Shown here piece after piece: positions 44,001 to 53,622 of a stretch of DNA of 64,000 nucleotides. The notes beneath the pieces are model-generated. The model did no database searches and had not been told where the DNA came from. It saw only the letters and a program-made list of their open reading frames with translations. Position 1 is the first letter of the stretch. Each line of letters opens with the position of its first letter. Made by a program: the position numbers and the translations under genes. Source of the stretch: Botryococcus braunii (taxonomy: Eukaryota; Chlorophyta; Trebouxiophyceae); the NCBI GenBank assembly GCA_002005505.1, contig KV908546.1:62922-126921 (forward strand), written 5' to 3'.

Positions 44001-46161
44001 GTGACTGTTTGGCAGCTGCATGCAACATGAGTGTTCTGGCCTTCTCCTTGATTGTTCGGTTCATCCGTTCAGCAACGCCATTTTGCTGAGGCGTGTATGC
44101 TGCAGAGGTCTCAAATTTAATTCCCTCCTGCGTACAGAAACCCTTCAATGTACTGTTGAGGAATTCTGTCCCCCTGTCAGTACGAATGCACTTAACAGAG
44201 CGGTTCAACTGCCTCTGCCAAAAAATCAGGAGGTCTCTGACTGCACTGCTGATTGCATCCTTGGTTTTTACTGCCAGGGCTATGACGTAGTGCGTAGCCT
44301 CATCCACAATCGTGACAAAGAAGCGCTCCCCAGTAATAGCTGTAGGGGAGATGGGGCCAACTGTGTCCAAATGAATTCTCTCAAGGGGCTCAGTGGCTGC
44401 TCTGGAACTGGTTCCAAAAGGGGGACGACTGTGCTTTCCTTGAATGCACGCTTCACACGAAGAGTGACAGTTTGCGCAAGGGGAGAGAGATACAGGGATG
44501 CCCAGGACCAAATCTTCAGACTGCAGTCGCCTCATATTAACCTCCCCTGGGTGCCCCAGTCTACTGTGCCACAGTGCTCTCAATCTGCAATCATGAGCGA
44601 CTGGTGCTCTGGCTGTGTTAACAAACACAGAGACAGGGTTTCTGACTGGACTGACCTTCTGCAAGAAATACAGGCCATTTCTCTGTGCAACTGAACAAGA
44701 CCAGTTTTGAGCGCCACGCATACCAGTGTAACTTCCCACACTGTCTGTCACAAAACTAGCCCCATCACGTATAGCAGCTGTCACTGAAATCAGATTAGCT
44801 GTAGCTGAAGGAACACAATGCACATTGTGAAGCCACAGGGGTTGCTGTTCTGCACTGCTCAAGCACAGGGAACCAGTTGCAATTATCTGTCCCGTGGCAT
44901 CTGACGTAGCCATATGCAAAGGAATGGGATTTCTGTGCAGGGTGGGGGAATGTAGCAGGGACAGATCATTGACTAGGTGGATGGTGGCTCCACTGTCCAC
45001 CAGAAAACTTCTCGCTTCTGGCATGACGCGTGTTGGTGTTAAGACATTCAGAGAAATCATGGCAGACATACCAGAGGGTGGTGGATATCCCCCGGGGAAA
45101 AAGTTGTTGCCGTTCCCGCTGCCCTCCGGAGGTCGAGCCACTGCAGCCGACGCTTGATTTTGGAATTGCGGAAGCAGATTGGCCATTGCAGCCATGACTT
45201 GCTGCAGGTTCTGTTGCATCTTCTCGTCCGCCTCCTTCTTGAGGCAGTTCCTCTCAAAATGGCCTAGCTTGTTGCAGTAGCGGCAGCGCCTGTTGTCACG
45301 CCGGTCCCGTCCCTCCACCTTGGTCGATGAAGCTTGGCCCCCCTGGCCTCCAGCTTGGGTCTCCTGTGGGCTTGCAGTCCCTGGTGTGGTGGAGTAGGCT
45401 GGTGTGATGGCTGCCCTGGCCACAGGGGTGACTCTGGGGACCTGGTCGTTGAAGCCCAGTCCCTTGGCTGTGGTGGAGATGATCTCCCACAGTCCCTCCA
45501 GATCCTTCCCAGCAGATGAGGAGAACATCCCAGTCTCCTTCGCTTCCTCTGGCAGGCCCTTGATGATTGCCAGCTTGGCTTCTCTCTCCATGATGGAGTG
45601 CCCATTTCGCTTGAGTGCATGGAAGAGTGCCACCTTCCTGTTGTAGTAGTCCTCCAACGTTTCTGTCTCTCCCATGCTGGTGTGTAGGAGCTCCAGCCAG
45701 CGTGCTGTTACCTCCTGGTCTGCCCCTCCAGTAAAACGCTCTCGAACCCACTGGTAGGCATTGGCTGCCACTTGCATTGCAGCCAGCTTGGCACCCCACG
45801 CCTTGGGGACGCTCTCAATCAGCATTAGGAGCGCTGCTGCATTCTCCTCTGTGTCTGGCATTGGAGCTTCAATGGCTGCCTTGCACCTTTTGAGGCCACA
45901 GGCTGCCACATATGCCAGATCCCAGAGTGGAAATTCCACTCCCTCTCTGTCCAGAGTCACTGGACATTTGACATTCGTGGTGACGACGCCACCGGTTTTC
46001 GTCATTGCGATGCACATCTCTCCACTCTGCGCAGTGGAGTTTGCTGGCTGGCTGGGTGATGCACTGATGGAGGAGCCAGACCCAGCTGATCCAGACTCCG
46101 TTGCAGTGCGCTTACTTCTCGTTTTCATGATCACTTGTCTGCTTCTAGTTTTCATGATCAA
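41011..46161 (-). CDS. gag-pol: D gag-pol polyprotein, full length
   Basis: 1716 codons without a break. Approximate domain positions: Gag 60-240; zinc knuckle CRYCNKLGHFERNC 291-305; protease FLVDSGATIHLVN around 388; integrase zinc domain WHSRLGHPG with CANC and CEAC, 530-570; integrase core HLDTVGP (about 596), RTDRGTEF, then Glu in TPQQNGVAERMNR. A linker of about 400 residues with DECVWDMTSDVRPRLS follows. RT has FKARLVAQGCRQIPGVDV and YVDDLLIVA (about 1390); RNase H has DADYAGD (about 1567), STVEAEF and YCDNQGC. The first 20 residues hold a short repeat (IMKTRS twice). All catalytic residues I can check are present, so activity is possible. Confidence 0.95.
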   Translation of the reverse strand: MIMKTRSRQVIMKTRSKRTATESGSAGSGSSISASPSQPANSTAQSGEMCIAMTKTGGVVTTNVKCPVTLDREGVEFPLWDLAYVAACGLKRCKAAIEAPMPDTEENAAALLMLIESVPKAWGAKLAAMQVAANAYQWVRERFTGGADQEVTARWLELLHTSMGETETLEDYYNRKVALFHALKRNGHSIMEREAKLAIIKGLPEEAKETGMFSSSAGKDLEGLWEIISTTAKGLGFNDQVPRVTPVARAAITPAYSTTPGTASPQETQAGGQGGQASSTKVEGRDRRDNRRCRYCNKLGHFERNCLKKEADEKMQQNLQQVMAAMANLLPQFQNQASAAVARPPEGSGNGNNFFPGGYPPPSGMSAMISLNVLTPTRVMPEARSFLVDSGATIHLVNDLSLLHSPTLHRNPIPLHMATSDATGQIIATGSLCLSSAEQQPLWLHNVHCVPSATANLISVTAAIRDGASFVTDSVGSYTGMRGAQNWSCSVAQRNGLYFLQKVSPVRNPVSVFVNTARAPVAHDCRLRALWHSRLGHPGEVNMRRLQSEDLVLGIPVSLSPCANCHSSCEACIQGKHSRPPFGTSSRAATEPLERIHLDTVGPISPTAITGERFFVTIVDEATHYVIALAVKTKDAISSAVRDLLIFWQRQLNRSVKCIRTDRGTEFLNSTLKGFCTQEGIKFETSAAYTPQQNGVAERMNRTIKEKARTLMLHAAAKQSLWKEAVETACILYNMGPVTGRDKTPYEAFHGVKPDVSLLRTFGCLAHVHIPDHQRGVFESKTSPGLFTGYSSVSKAYRIYMGNGIWKESRDVTFLEHLRGADRVGLSTMSPVSPNAVQQPFALPFVQQEGQQSLGQLSFWDSDDPEPLCNREVNVQQSGPDSPCATTPCATTPCAINPCENSETTSVNVDGEPTSSELSHTQSGHSWSVLGHMENLARGGEETKSHIQRLNNVQECVRMEVGAMGVRGQDGLTRQQRYDQRVAARETAAEVTVEHDGDVSDGENRRMSEAICPGEATEAQPNGQDLARLEGMSDHVSAESEAREVSLEISNQTLDGQRESSDGQALRACEGHTGESQVCCESTSVDERDTTAGCRTVPDYAAPLSDECVWDMTSDVRPRLSGAACESSKERKLQTPPEWERVREVCNAVTSSERVVEARACEPREDSHVVHDHNLNPVKGKIPGVRWSKVPIPGNLREAQRSPQWEFWRQAMQEEQDSLDAHEVMEYVERPRGHKVIPVHWIFSVKTDAHGNVLRFKARLVAQGCRQIPGVDVDEVFAPTSSYGSRRTLLATAAAKNMEIHQVDIKTAFLNGELEEEVYVTQPPGFDNGNPNIVCRLRKALYGLKQAPRAWHKTLNEKLLSMGYEVCKSDAGVYIKRHEDGELSYMLVYVDDLLIVAMGAEEIEWVKKELLASFKIHDLGEVKDFLGCQILRDRENRCLSLSCVPKIDALCEKFGVSAESRTVDTPMSKDFVMSGMPQVTVGETSFGSGTPLPPGHRYCELVGSLLYIANTTRPDIAQAVGVLSRYRNAPTTAHMNEGLRVLRYLQSTRECVLVLGGKGPVLEGHVDADYAGDIDSRHSTSGYVLSVFGSAVVWGSKKQHSVATSTVEAEFMATSLAIKELNWLRGFMEEIGTPPWSVKLYCDNQGCIANLKNPLYSKYTKHIAVCFHFAREAIAKGQVTLCYVESARNKADMLTKPLARPAFQMHRRGFGLVKMT

Positions 46162-46440
46162 GCCAGTTCTTCACTCCAAGCCTTAAATGACTTCCCCTGG
46201 AAGCACTTCTTCCTAGCTCTGACACTGAGTTGATCAGTCCCAGAAGTACTTCTGCTTTCCCAGCCCAGTTGCTACTGTACAACAATTCCTTCCAGCACTA
46301 CAGAAGGAATAATTTTACGTGACTAGCTCGATATGTTTGAACGGCCAGACCTCACTCGTCAGTGAAGCTCGCAGTCTCGAAGCGGGGTCCGAAACCCCTT
46401 TTCTCCCTGGAAATCTGTCGTGCGTCACTGCAAGCTCAGC

Positions 46441-46463
46441 TTGGAAAGCGTGGGCCCATAACC
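46441..46463 (-). promoter_or_regulatory. D primer-binding site (half initiator tRNA-Met)
   Basis: Minus strand GGTTATGGGCCCACGC abuts the LTR. Plus-strand AGCTCAGCTTGGAAAGCG just before it extends the tRNA-like match toward the D-arm, less well than in F and I. Confidence 0.78.
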
Positions 46464-47342
46464 TCAAGCATTTCTGCTTGCGGCGTCACCTGCAGTGATG
46501 GCACGACGGCAGCGTCACTTCGTAGCCTGTGGGAAAAACCGTCCACGCTACAACGTTTCCAGGAACAGCACACAGCACTCTCCAACAGTAGAGGTTGGTC
46601 AAGGATACCAACATGCTTCGGACAAGTCTTACAAATGATCTTAACTGCTCTCACTCTTGCTAAAGACCACGTAACACTACGCCTTGCCTGATAGCAGAGT
46701 TCAGCACCAAAGAGGCCTTGCGATGTCTACTTTACGTCACTAGAATACAATAATAGTTCATCAGTAACTCAGCAAGGTCTCTTTGTGATGTTTGTACAGT
46801 GAAACTATCTTACCGCCACAACGGTGGACGTCAACATAAGTCTCAATGAGGTCAAACATTCAGTGCGCTCTCGTCATGCACTCTCATCAATGCACACAGC
46901 AGTAATATCTAACTGGTCTGAATGTTTGAGCACAATCATATCTGGAACGGCTTTGAGAATCCTAAACACACCTGCAGTGATGGCACGACGGCAGCGTCAC
47001 TTCGTAGCCTGTGGGAAAAACCGTCCACGCTACAACGTTTCCAGGAACAGCACACAGCACTCTCCAACAGTAGAGGTTGGTCAAGGATACCAACATGCTT
47101 CGGACAAGTACCGAGCCGTTCCTGGGCTGCCCAGGGATGGCTCGGACTGCAGGGATCCTAAAGTACTACCATACGTAATGTCTATTGAGAACGCATATCG
47201 TACAAGTCACGTGTTATGTCATTGAGGTACGAGTATGATCTATACCGTTCATAAAGGGCTATAACGGCTATAGTTTACACTGCTGTTGATGGCATGTGAC
47301 AGGGGATGTCACTAAGTACAGTATTGACCAATTCATTCAACA
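46464..47342 (-). repeat. D 5' LTR
   Basis: 879 bp, partner of 40107-40985; no difference noticed. A 133-codon plus-strand ORF in it has no support as a gene. Confidence 0.95.
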
Positions 47343-47347
47343 CAAAG

Positions 47348-48588
47348 CCTATGTTGCTCATTGTGACTCTTGTCAACGAGTCAAGGCTCGGAATACTTTG
47401 CCTGCTGGTCTTCTTCACCCCTTACAAATACCAGCAAGGAAGTGGCAAAGTGTGTCTATGGACTTTATTACTAACCTCCCAAAGACCCCAAGTGGACATG
47501 ATGCGATTTGGGTTGTTGTGGATAGGCTTAGCAAGTGTGCTCATTTTGCTGCTACAACCATGAATGCTGATGCTTATACTGTAGCACAATTGCTAAGGAC
47601 ACGGGTGTGGATGTATCATGGGTATCCGGAGGAAATTGTTTCTGATCGGGATCCCCGCTTTGTGAGTAAGTTTATGAAGGCATTACATGAACTTACGGGA
47701 TGTCGACCTGCCCTTTCAACTGCTTTCCATCCTCAAACGGATGGTCAAACCGAAAGGACAAACCGCATCTTGGGAGATTATCTGAAACACTATGTGGCGG
47801 ATCATGGGAAGGACTGGGATAGTTACTTGCCTGAAGCAGAATTCGCATATAACAACGCATGGCAAACCTCAATAAACACCACACCCTTTCGGCTCACGTA
47901 TGGCCAAGATCCAAACGTGCCGTTTGCGAATGGCCACTTGGGCAAAACTGGAATTGGGAATGCGGATGACTTTGTGCGGAAGATGGGCTCAGACATCCGA
48001 CGGGCACAAAAGTTTTTGGCTGCAGCCCAAGACCGTCAGGCCGCCTATGCGAATAGGCGCCGTAGCAATATCACCTTCGCCACCGGTGACTTCGTGCTGG
48101 TGGACCGGGACTTCTTTGCAGTGCACCGCAAACTGCCACACAAGTTTGCGCCTCGCCGCGTGGGGCCCTTCAAGGTCCTTGACTCTCCCGGTCCCAATGC
48201 TTACCGTCTGGACTTCCCCGACGGCTACGACCACTACCACCCCGTAGTCAATGTGAATTTCCTCACCCTCTACCGCACTGCAGAGGGCGCCCGCGTGCGC
48301 ACGCCGCCGCCGCCCCCGCACCTCGTCAACAATCACATTGAGTATGAGGTTGAGACCATTCTGGATCACAAGCCGCGCACCGATGACCGCGGCCGTGCTC
48401 TGTACGACCCGGACGGGTCCCCTCATCTGCAATATCTCGTCCGCTGGAAGGGCCACGATCCCAGCGAGGACAGTTGGGAGCCACTCAACCATTTCACGCG
48501 TTGCCACAAGAAAGTGGAAGAATACAGGGAGAGTCACGGGCTCCCGCCATTGCCTCCCAAGGGCACGACTCCTAGGGTCCACCCTTAG
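47348..48588 (+). CDS. pol: G1 pol: integrase core and chromodomain
   Basis: Pol resumes with AYVAHCDSCQRVKARNTLPA, completing the HHCC zinc site. Core catalytic residues lie in SMDFITNLPKTPSGHD, VSDRDPRF and the Glu of PQTDGQTERTNR. After the C-terminal DNA-binding part comes a chromodomain at about 48340-48530: YEVETILDHKP, YLVRWKGHDPSEDSWEPL. It ends TTPRVHP at 48588. Chromodomains in this position define chromoviruses and are thought to steer integration toward heterochromatin marks. Confidence 0.95.
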
Positions 48589-49143
48589 GGTCCCGTCGAC
48601 CGGTTGGCCCTCCTTGGAGGGGTCTCTCTGTATGGCCATATGGACTTTGGATAGGCTAGGGTAAGGCTGCCTTACCCGGTAGGGTTGACCATGGGTCCCT
48701 TACCTGGATAGATTTTTGTGCACATTAGGTGTATGGCCTTTTCACTTCACTACCACACCTGATCAATATGGTGCAATACTGGCGTAATACTGGACTATAT
48801 GTGGAAATTGGACTCCCCTTGGACTCTGGACTTTTGGACATCTGGACTTTTAGCTCTGCCCTTGTGTCTCATTTTGGCTGTTCATCATGTGGACTTTCGT
48901 TTTTCTCTCAGTGTTTTGTCTTTTGTTCTGTTAGTCATGCCTGATCCTTGTTCTTATTGCATTATGGTGGGGACCCCGATACGCAGCATTCGGCTGGGGT
49001 CTGGCAACACGGGAGGCGGGTTGCCCGTAGGTCTAAGTCTGAGTCTCCGCATGTTGGAAGGTCTTGTTCCTTTGTTTGTCTTGTCTGTTTGTTGTTGCGC
49101 TCTGCCTTCTGCGCGGGGACGCACAGGAATAAGGGGGGGAGTA
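48589..49143 (+). other. G1 3' untranslated region and polypurine tract
   Basis: About 555 bases between pol and LTR have no convincing ORF and are shared almost unchanged with G2 (36035-36591). AATAAGGGGGGGAG at its end is the polypurine tract. Confidence 0.85.
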
Positions 49144-49593
49144 TGTAGTGAGATGCCGCGTCAGCGCGACGCGTCTCACGTAGGATGTGCGCGTAGTTCA
49201 TGTTTCTTCGTGCCCTTTGGGATACGAGTAGATCTCGTTGTCCTTGTGTGTAGGAAAATGACTGTAATATCCTAGTGGGTCTCCTCTCGTCATCCATATC
49301 GTTATGCTCGCGAGAGCATCTCGTAGAGGGACGACGTAGCCGGATCCGCGCATAGGTGGACTAGGAACTCGGGTGGCGATCATTGTCTTTGGGTTTGCTG
49401 CTACGAGTGAGACATCTAGCATTCTCTACATTGTTCATTATATATTGTTCTTTGGAGACTCGGACGACCTGCGTGAGGAGGGCTGCGAACTTGTAACGGA
49501 TTGGAACTTCGATTTCTACCTTCGGTGTCACCCTTGCCTGAGCCCCTTGCTTAGCTTGTTATAAATCTTAGTTACACGTCTCACTTCGTTAAA
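49144..49593 (+). repeat. G1 3' LTR
   Basis: 450 bp, TGTAGTGAGATG...CTTCGTTAAA. It differs from the 5' LTR at a handful of bases and short indels (start, middle and near TGTCAACC/TGTCACCC). It is followed by CAGTG and N's pol. Confidence 0.94.
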
Positions 49594-51630
49594 CAGTGAG
49601 AACGAAGCCGGTGGTGGAGAAACGGTGGTCTTGATCCCCACCGTAATCAGCATCAACATATCCCTCCAACTCTGTTTCTTTTCCACCAAGGATCAGAACC
49701 AGGTCTCGGGTTCCCTTAAGATATTTCAACACACGGATTGCTTCATTCCAGTGTGCTGTTGTGGGTGACATCCTGTACCTCGACAGAACTCCTACAGCCT
49801 GGGATATATCAGGACGAGTGGTGTTAGCTATGTAGAGTAGTGACCCTACTAACTCACAGTATCGATGACCAGGAGGCAGAACACTCCCAGCACCAATACT
49901 ATCATTCCCATCCTTTGGTGCAGGCATCTGAGACATTACAAAATCTTTTGTCATTGGGGTATCGGGCCCAACTGACTCAAGATCAAGACCAAACTTCTCC
50001 ACAAGTGCATCTATCTTAGGAATGCAACTCAAGGAGATTAACCCCTTCTCTCTATCTCTCATGACTTGACAACCTAAGAAATCCTTCACTTCCCCTAGAT
50101 CGTGGATGGTGAATTCTTTCTTGAGAAGCTCTTTCACTCTCTCCACCTCTGACATGCCCTTGGATACAATCAAGAGATCATCTACATAAATTAGCACGTA
50201 GGATTTACCCCCATCTTCAGAGCATCTCACATAAACTCCAGCATCACTCTTGCACACCTCATACCCCATGACTTCAAGTTTGTCATTAAGGGTTTTGTGC
50301 CAGGCACGTGGGGCCTGCTTAAGGCCATACAGTGCCTTTTTGAGTCGACACACGGTATTGCGATCACCATTCTCAAATCCAGGAGGTTGCGTTGCATACA
50401 CTTCTTCCTCCAGCTCACCATTGAGAAAGGCTGTCTTAACATCTACCTGGTGAATCTCATAACCTTCCCTAGCAGCCACAGCTAACAAGGTTCTCCTAGC
50501 TCCATAGCTGCTGGTTGGTGCAAAGACCTCCATGACATCTACTCCAGGAATTTGTCGACAACCCTGAGCAACCAATCTTGCCTTGAATCTCAACACATTG
50601 CCATGTGCATCCATTTTCACTGAGAAAATCCAGTGAACTGGTATTACCTTATGCCCATGAGGTCTGGGAACATATTCCATAACCTCATGGGTGTCTAATG
50701 AATTCTGCTCTTCTTGCATAGCAGCCTTCCAGTATTCCCACTGAGGAGACATCTGAGCTTCTCTTAAATTAGAGGGAACATGGGTTTTACCAAATCTAAC
50801 ACCAGTGTGCTTCCCCTCCTCTCCCTTACCCTTGGGAGAATCGTTGGTTGCACCCTCAGAACCCACTACTCTTCCACTGACACTCGCCGCACTACAGCTA
50901 GCTTTTCTCTCAGTGGTATCAGAGCTTTCTCTCATGCTTCTCTCTCTCTTGGATTCGCACCTCGCACTGCTCAACTTGTTGCCTCGCACGCTCACATCTT
51001 CCTCCCAAACACAGGTACCTCCCGGGAAGCATCCATAGTCCGGAGGTTTCTCACATTGTCTGAGCTTCCGGTTCACCTCCACATCCACACTCTTACACAT
51101 CCTCTCAAGCTCAGGCTCTTGAGGGCTCTCACAGGCAGAGGGAGGTGGGCTCTGGTCGCCCCTTTGCTTCCCCTCCCTTTCTTGACTTGTATGTCTCTGA
51201 CTTCCACGTTGTGTCACAAGAGACTGTGACCTCTCATCCCTGACATCCTTCTCCGATACACAGGTACCTCTCAGGCTGCACTTGTAATTTGGTGGTACCA
51301 CACATTGTCCGTGCACCTGATTCACCTCCTCTTATCGGCTCTCACACAAGCACTGGGATGCTGACCCAGTACTGCTCGCACAGACATTTCTGGCTGTTTC
51401 CGAGAGAATGGAATGACTCTTCTCAGGACTGTGGCTGTCACCACCTTCCCCTAGCAGTCCACGCCACTGATGGGGAGTGCCAGATGTTTCCACACAAGTC
51501 CCACCACTGACATGAAGCTCATTCACTGGACAGGACCCACCCGTGCAACTCAGCTCCCTGGGACCATTTGCAGTCATGATTGTGGCTGCCCCCCTCTCAT
51601 CACTAACATGAAAATCAGGGCTCTCAGACT
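49594..51630 (-). pseudogene. pol: N pol: linker, RT and start of RNase H, between G1 and P
   Basis: From 51325 to 49594 the minus frame is open. Two linker repeats (CSLRGTCVSEKDVRD, CFPGGTCVWEEDVSV) lead to CSAASVSGRVVGS, then a full RT (GKHTGVRFGKTHVPSNLREA, FKARLVAQGCRQIPGVDV, YVDDLLIVSKG) and RNase H to DADYGGD and GFVLTV. A TAA near 51331 follows CESR, so the upstream linker (51332-51630) is separated by a stop. It joins 29221 on one side and 59454 on the other. Confidence 0.92.
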
Positions 51631-52039
51631 GGCACTGTTGTGTAAACTGATAGGTACGTATAGATACGTGATGGCAAACGTACAAGGGTACTATCAGTTT
51701 AACCTGTGGTTTTAGGAAACATTGTATAACTAGAACCTCTCCACGTGTGGAGTACAAGAAAGAGGATGCGCCTGATTGCGTTTCTAGGGTTAATGTATTG
51801 TGATCAGTTTGGTTGATCATATAGAGACCTCCATGCAGTACAGGTCTTGTACTGGTGACGATGTGTCACAAGTAATAGACTCCAGTGAGCGTGTACACGT
51901 GTATAAGTTCAGGATTTGTGGTACAGTTGTAAGGCTACACGATGGCATAGGGCCGTGTCAGGGTTGTTTATGTGACCATGCAGTACGGTACAGCCTCTCG
52001 AAAGGAACTGTCCCGTTACCGCCGGTTACGATCAGGAGG

Positions 52040-52072
52040 TATAGAAACGCCAGATCACGAGCAAGCTTGGCA
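52040..52072 (+). promoter_or_regulatory. P LTR TATA box and predicted transcription start
   Basis: TATAGAAA at 52040-52047 lies 32 bases before the A at 52072, which follows a C. The spliced copy at 52741 starts at exactly the equivalent base, as it would if it were copied to the 5' end of a capped RNA. Confidence 0.6.
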
Positions 52073-52713
52073 GTCTCGATGGGGTGTGGAATGCATCTGG
52101 GCTTCGAACTCCAAGCTGAATAGTGTTTGCTCTGTATTGAAGGACTGCTTGATATACTGCTGTCACATTCATTTCAATACAGGTAAGCTTGCGATCGCTG
52201 GCAAGGGTAACGGTCGCAGTCGTGTGGCTGCGATCGTAGACGTTAAGCACATGCATACTGATGTTTCTGCTGATTATGAAACATTACATGTGTCTTGTGT
52301 TGCAGGAGCTGCATTGCTTGTATGTTACTGTTGTGCGAACAGTAAGGCTATTTGTGTGTGACGAGTTGCACACTGGTTATAGCGGTGAGTACAGATACGT
52401 ATAACAAGCATGCTCCTGCTGGTTAAATAACTGTTTTGTTTTGATCTCTGATGATCCACATATTGTGCAGATTGGTTGGGAGTAGCCATTAAACTCCTGG
52501 GACTGCTGAAGGGCCAAGGGTGTCCTGATCGGAGAGCAGTCGGTACGTACACATATGTGGATAGGTTGCGTGTGTGTTTTATGTGGTTTAGATATATTTT
52601 ATGGACACTGATGAACCCACAAGTAAATCGTAACGCTCGGGTGCAGGCAGATATAGACGGCAGTGCGAGCACTGGTCTATATAGACATTGAGAGTACTTG
52701 GTGGTGTTCACAG
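52072..52713 (+). other. P leader unit with three GT...AG introns
   Basis: Exon-like blocks: 52072-52182 (111 bp), 52306-52384 (79), 52471-52542 (72), 52647-52713 (67). Introns between them: 52183-52305 (GTAAGC...TTGCAG, 123 bp), 52385-52470 (GTGAGT...GTGCAG, 86 bp), 52543-52646 (GTACGT...GTGCAG, 104 bp). A fourth donor, GTAAAT, follows at 52714. The blocks are defined by the intronless copy at 52741-53069, which has the same lengths. No ORF runs through the joined blocks, so I take it as an untranslated leader. Confidence 0.85.
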
Positions 52714-52740
52714 GTAAATATACGTAAACCATTTGTAACG

Positions 52741-53069
52741 AGTCTCGATGGGGTGTGGAATGCATCTGGGCTTCGAACTCCAAGCTGAATAGTGTTTGCT
52801 CTGTATTGAAGGACTGCTTGATATACTGCTGTCACATTCATTTCAATACAGGAGCTGCATTGCTTGTATGTTACTGTTGTGCGAACAGTAAGGCTATTTG
52901 TGTGTGACGAGTTGCACACTGGTTATAGCGATTGGTTGGGAGTAGCCATTAAACTCCTGGGACTGCTGAAGGGCCAAGGGTGTCCTGATCGGAGAGCAGT
53001 CGGCAGATATAGACGGCAGTGCGAGCACTGGTCTATATAGACATTGAGAGTACTTGGTGGTGTTCACAG
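52741..53069 (+). repeat. P spliced (intronless) copy of the leader unit
   Basis: Four blocks join directly: 52741-52851, 52852-52930, 52931-53002, 53003-53069. Lengths match the upstream blocks and I see no base difference. All three joints fall at GT...AG intron ends of the upstream unit. The copy ends TTCACAG and continues GGGATACG, so its end can serve as acceptor for the fourth donor (52714), giving a 356-bp intron that contains this copy. Confidence 0.85.
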
Positions 53070-53138
53070 GGGATACGTCTCTCTTCATGCAAACGGACCG
53101 CTGACGGTTACGGCAGCCTCCACTCAATACACTACAAA

Positions 53139-53153
53139 GGTCATGGGCCCACC
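53139..53153 (+). promoter_or_regulatory. P primer-binding site, variant
   Basis: GGTCATGGGCCCACC begins two bases after the LTR. It equals the half-tRNA site of the other copias except C for T at position 4. Confidence 0.65.
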
Positions 53154-53162
53154 GCTCGTTGC

Positions 53163-53622
53163 ATGCAAGACGACGACGTCATCCTGATAGAAGACACTAG
53201 AGAGAAAAGAGCCACGCGGGGCCGTACGGTCAGTGGGGCTGCAGATAGAGTCAGAGTGGTAAAGATACACTCAGAAAGACAAGTGGTTACTGATTAGTAG
53301 CCAGCAGTACAGTGAGAGAGCAGCTGCAAAACAGGCGAGCGGGCTCGGGGTTTGAGACGACTGGATGGAGCTACATCGACAATTGGCTCCATTAGACAAC
53401 ATCGGATACGGCTTGCAACCTGGAGAGTTGTGCATGTGGCAATGGGGATGCACCTTCTCATTGGTTGTGGCCAAGCCAAATGATGTGTCATTTGAAAGAT
53501 GGGGTTGTTGTTTGTATGCTTGCTTCAGGGGTGGTTGTTGTGAAAATGCTGGTTGGCGTGAAAGAGCGCAGTTGCATTTGATATCATTGATGTGTGGTGA
53601 TGTGGAGTTTCAGCCAGGGTGA
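53163..53622 (+). other. P leader-proximal short ORFs
   Basis: A 44-codon ORF (53163-53297, starting MQDDDVILIEDTREKR) and an 85-codon ORF (53368-53622 from the ATG after GACTGG) lie where gag should start. The second is Cys/Trp-rich and ends LISLMCGDVEFQPG. That end resembles the GDVExNPGP (2A-like) motif found near the start of some retrotransposon proteins, but with Gln for Asn and a stop after Gly. Neither matches a Gag known to me. Coding is uncertain. Confidence 0.35.

Larger units (their letters stand above)
40107..47342 (-). mobile_element. Element D: intact Ty1/copia retrotransposon inserted in G1 pol
   Basis: The element is 7236 bp with 879-bp LTRs (40107-40985 and 46464-47342) that appear identical by eye. 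The duplication CAAAG is at 40102-40106 and 47343-47347. A single open gag-pol frame of 1716 codons, a primer site and a polypurine tract are all present. It is the youngest and the only plainly complete copia in the window. There is no ORF0. Confidence 0.96.
29227..49593 (+). mobile_element. Element G1: Ty3/gypsy chromovirus split by G2 and D
   Basis: LTRs at 29227-29674 and 49144-49593 share variants absent from the G2 LTRs (for example GTTTGCTGCTACGAG), which pairs them. The duplication is CAGTG. Without G2 and D the element is about 6.9 kb, with separate gag and pol ORFs, RT before integrase, and a chromodomain. Its ORFs look uninterrupted apart from the two insertions, so G1 was probably intact when it was hit. 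Confidence 0.95.
51636..53136 (+). repeat. P 5' LTR
   Basis: The LTR runs TGTTGTGTAAACTG...ACACTACA. Bases 51636-52071 act as U3 in my reading, 52072-52713 is a four-block unit interrupted by three introns, 52714-52740 is the start of a fourth intron, 52741-53069 repeats the four blocks without the introns, and 53070-53136 is the end. The 3' LTR has the same arrangement, so it was fixed before or during the last transposition. Confidence 0.93.

Noticed and set aside
46824..47225. 133-codon ORF, present identically at 40467-40868
   Set aside because: Both copies lie inside D's two LTRs, so identity only reflects LTR duplication. No domain, no codon bias and no ORF in related LTRs.
52032..52919. 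Minus-strand and plus-strand ORFs of 70-150 codons across P's LTR
   Set aside because: They run through intron and exon blocks alike and change with each copy. The region is better explained as an untranslated spliced leader.
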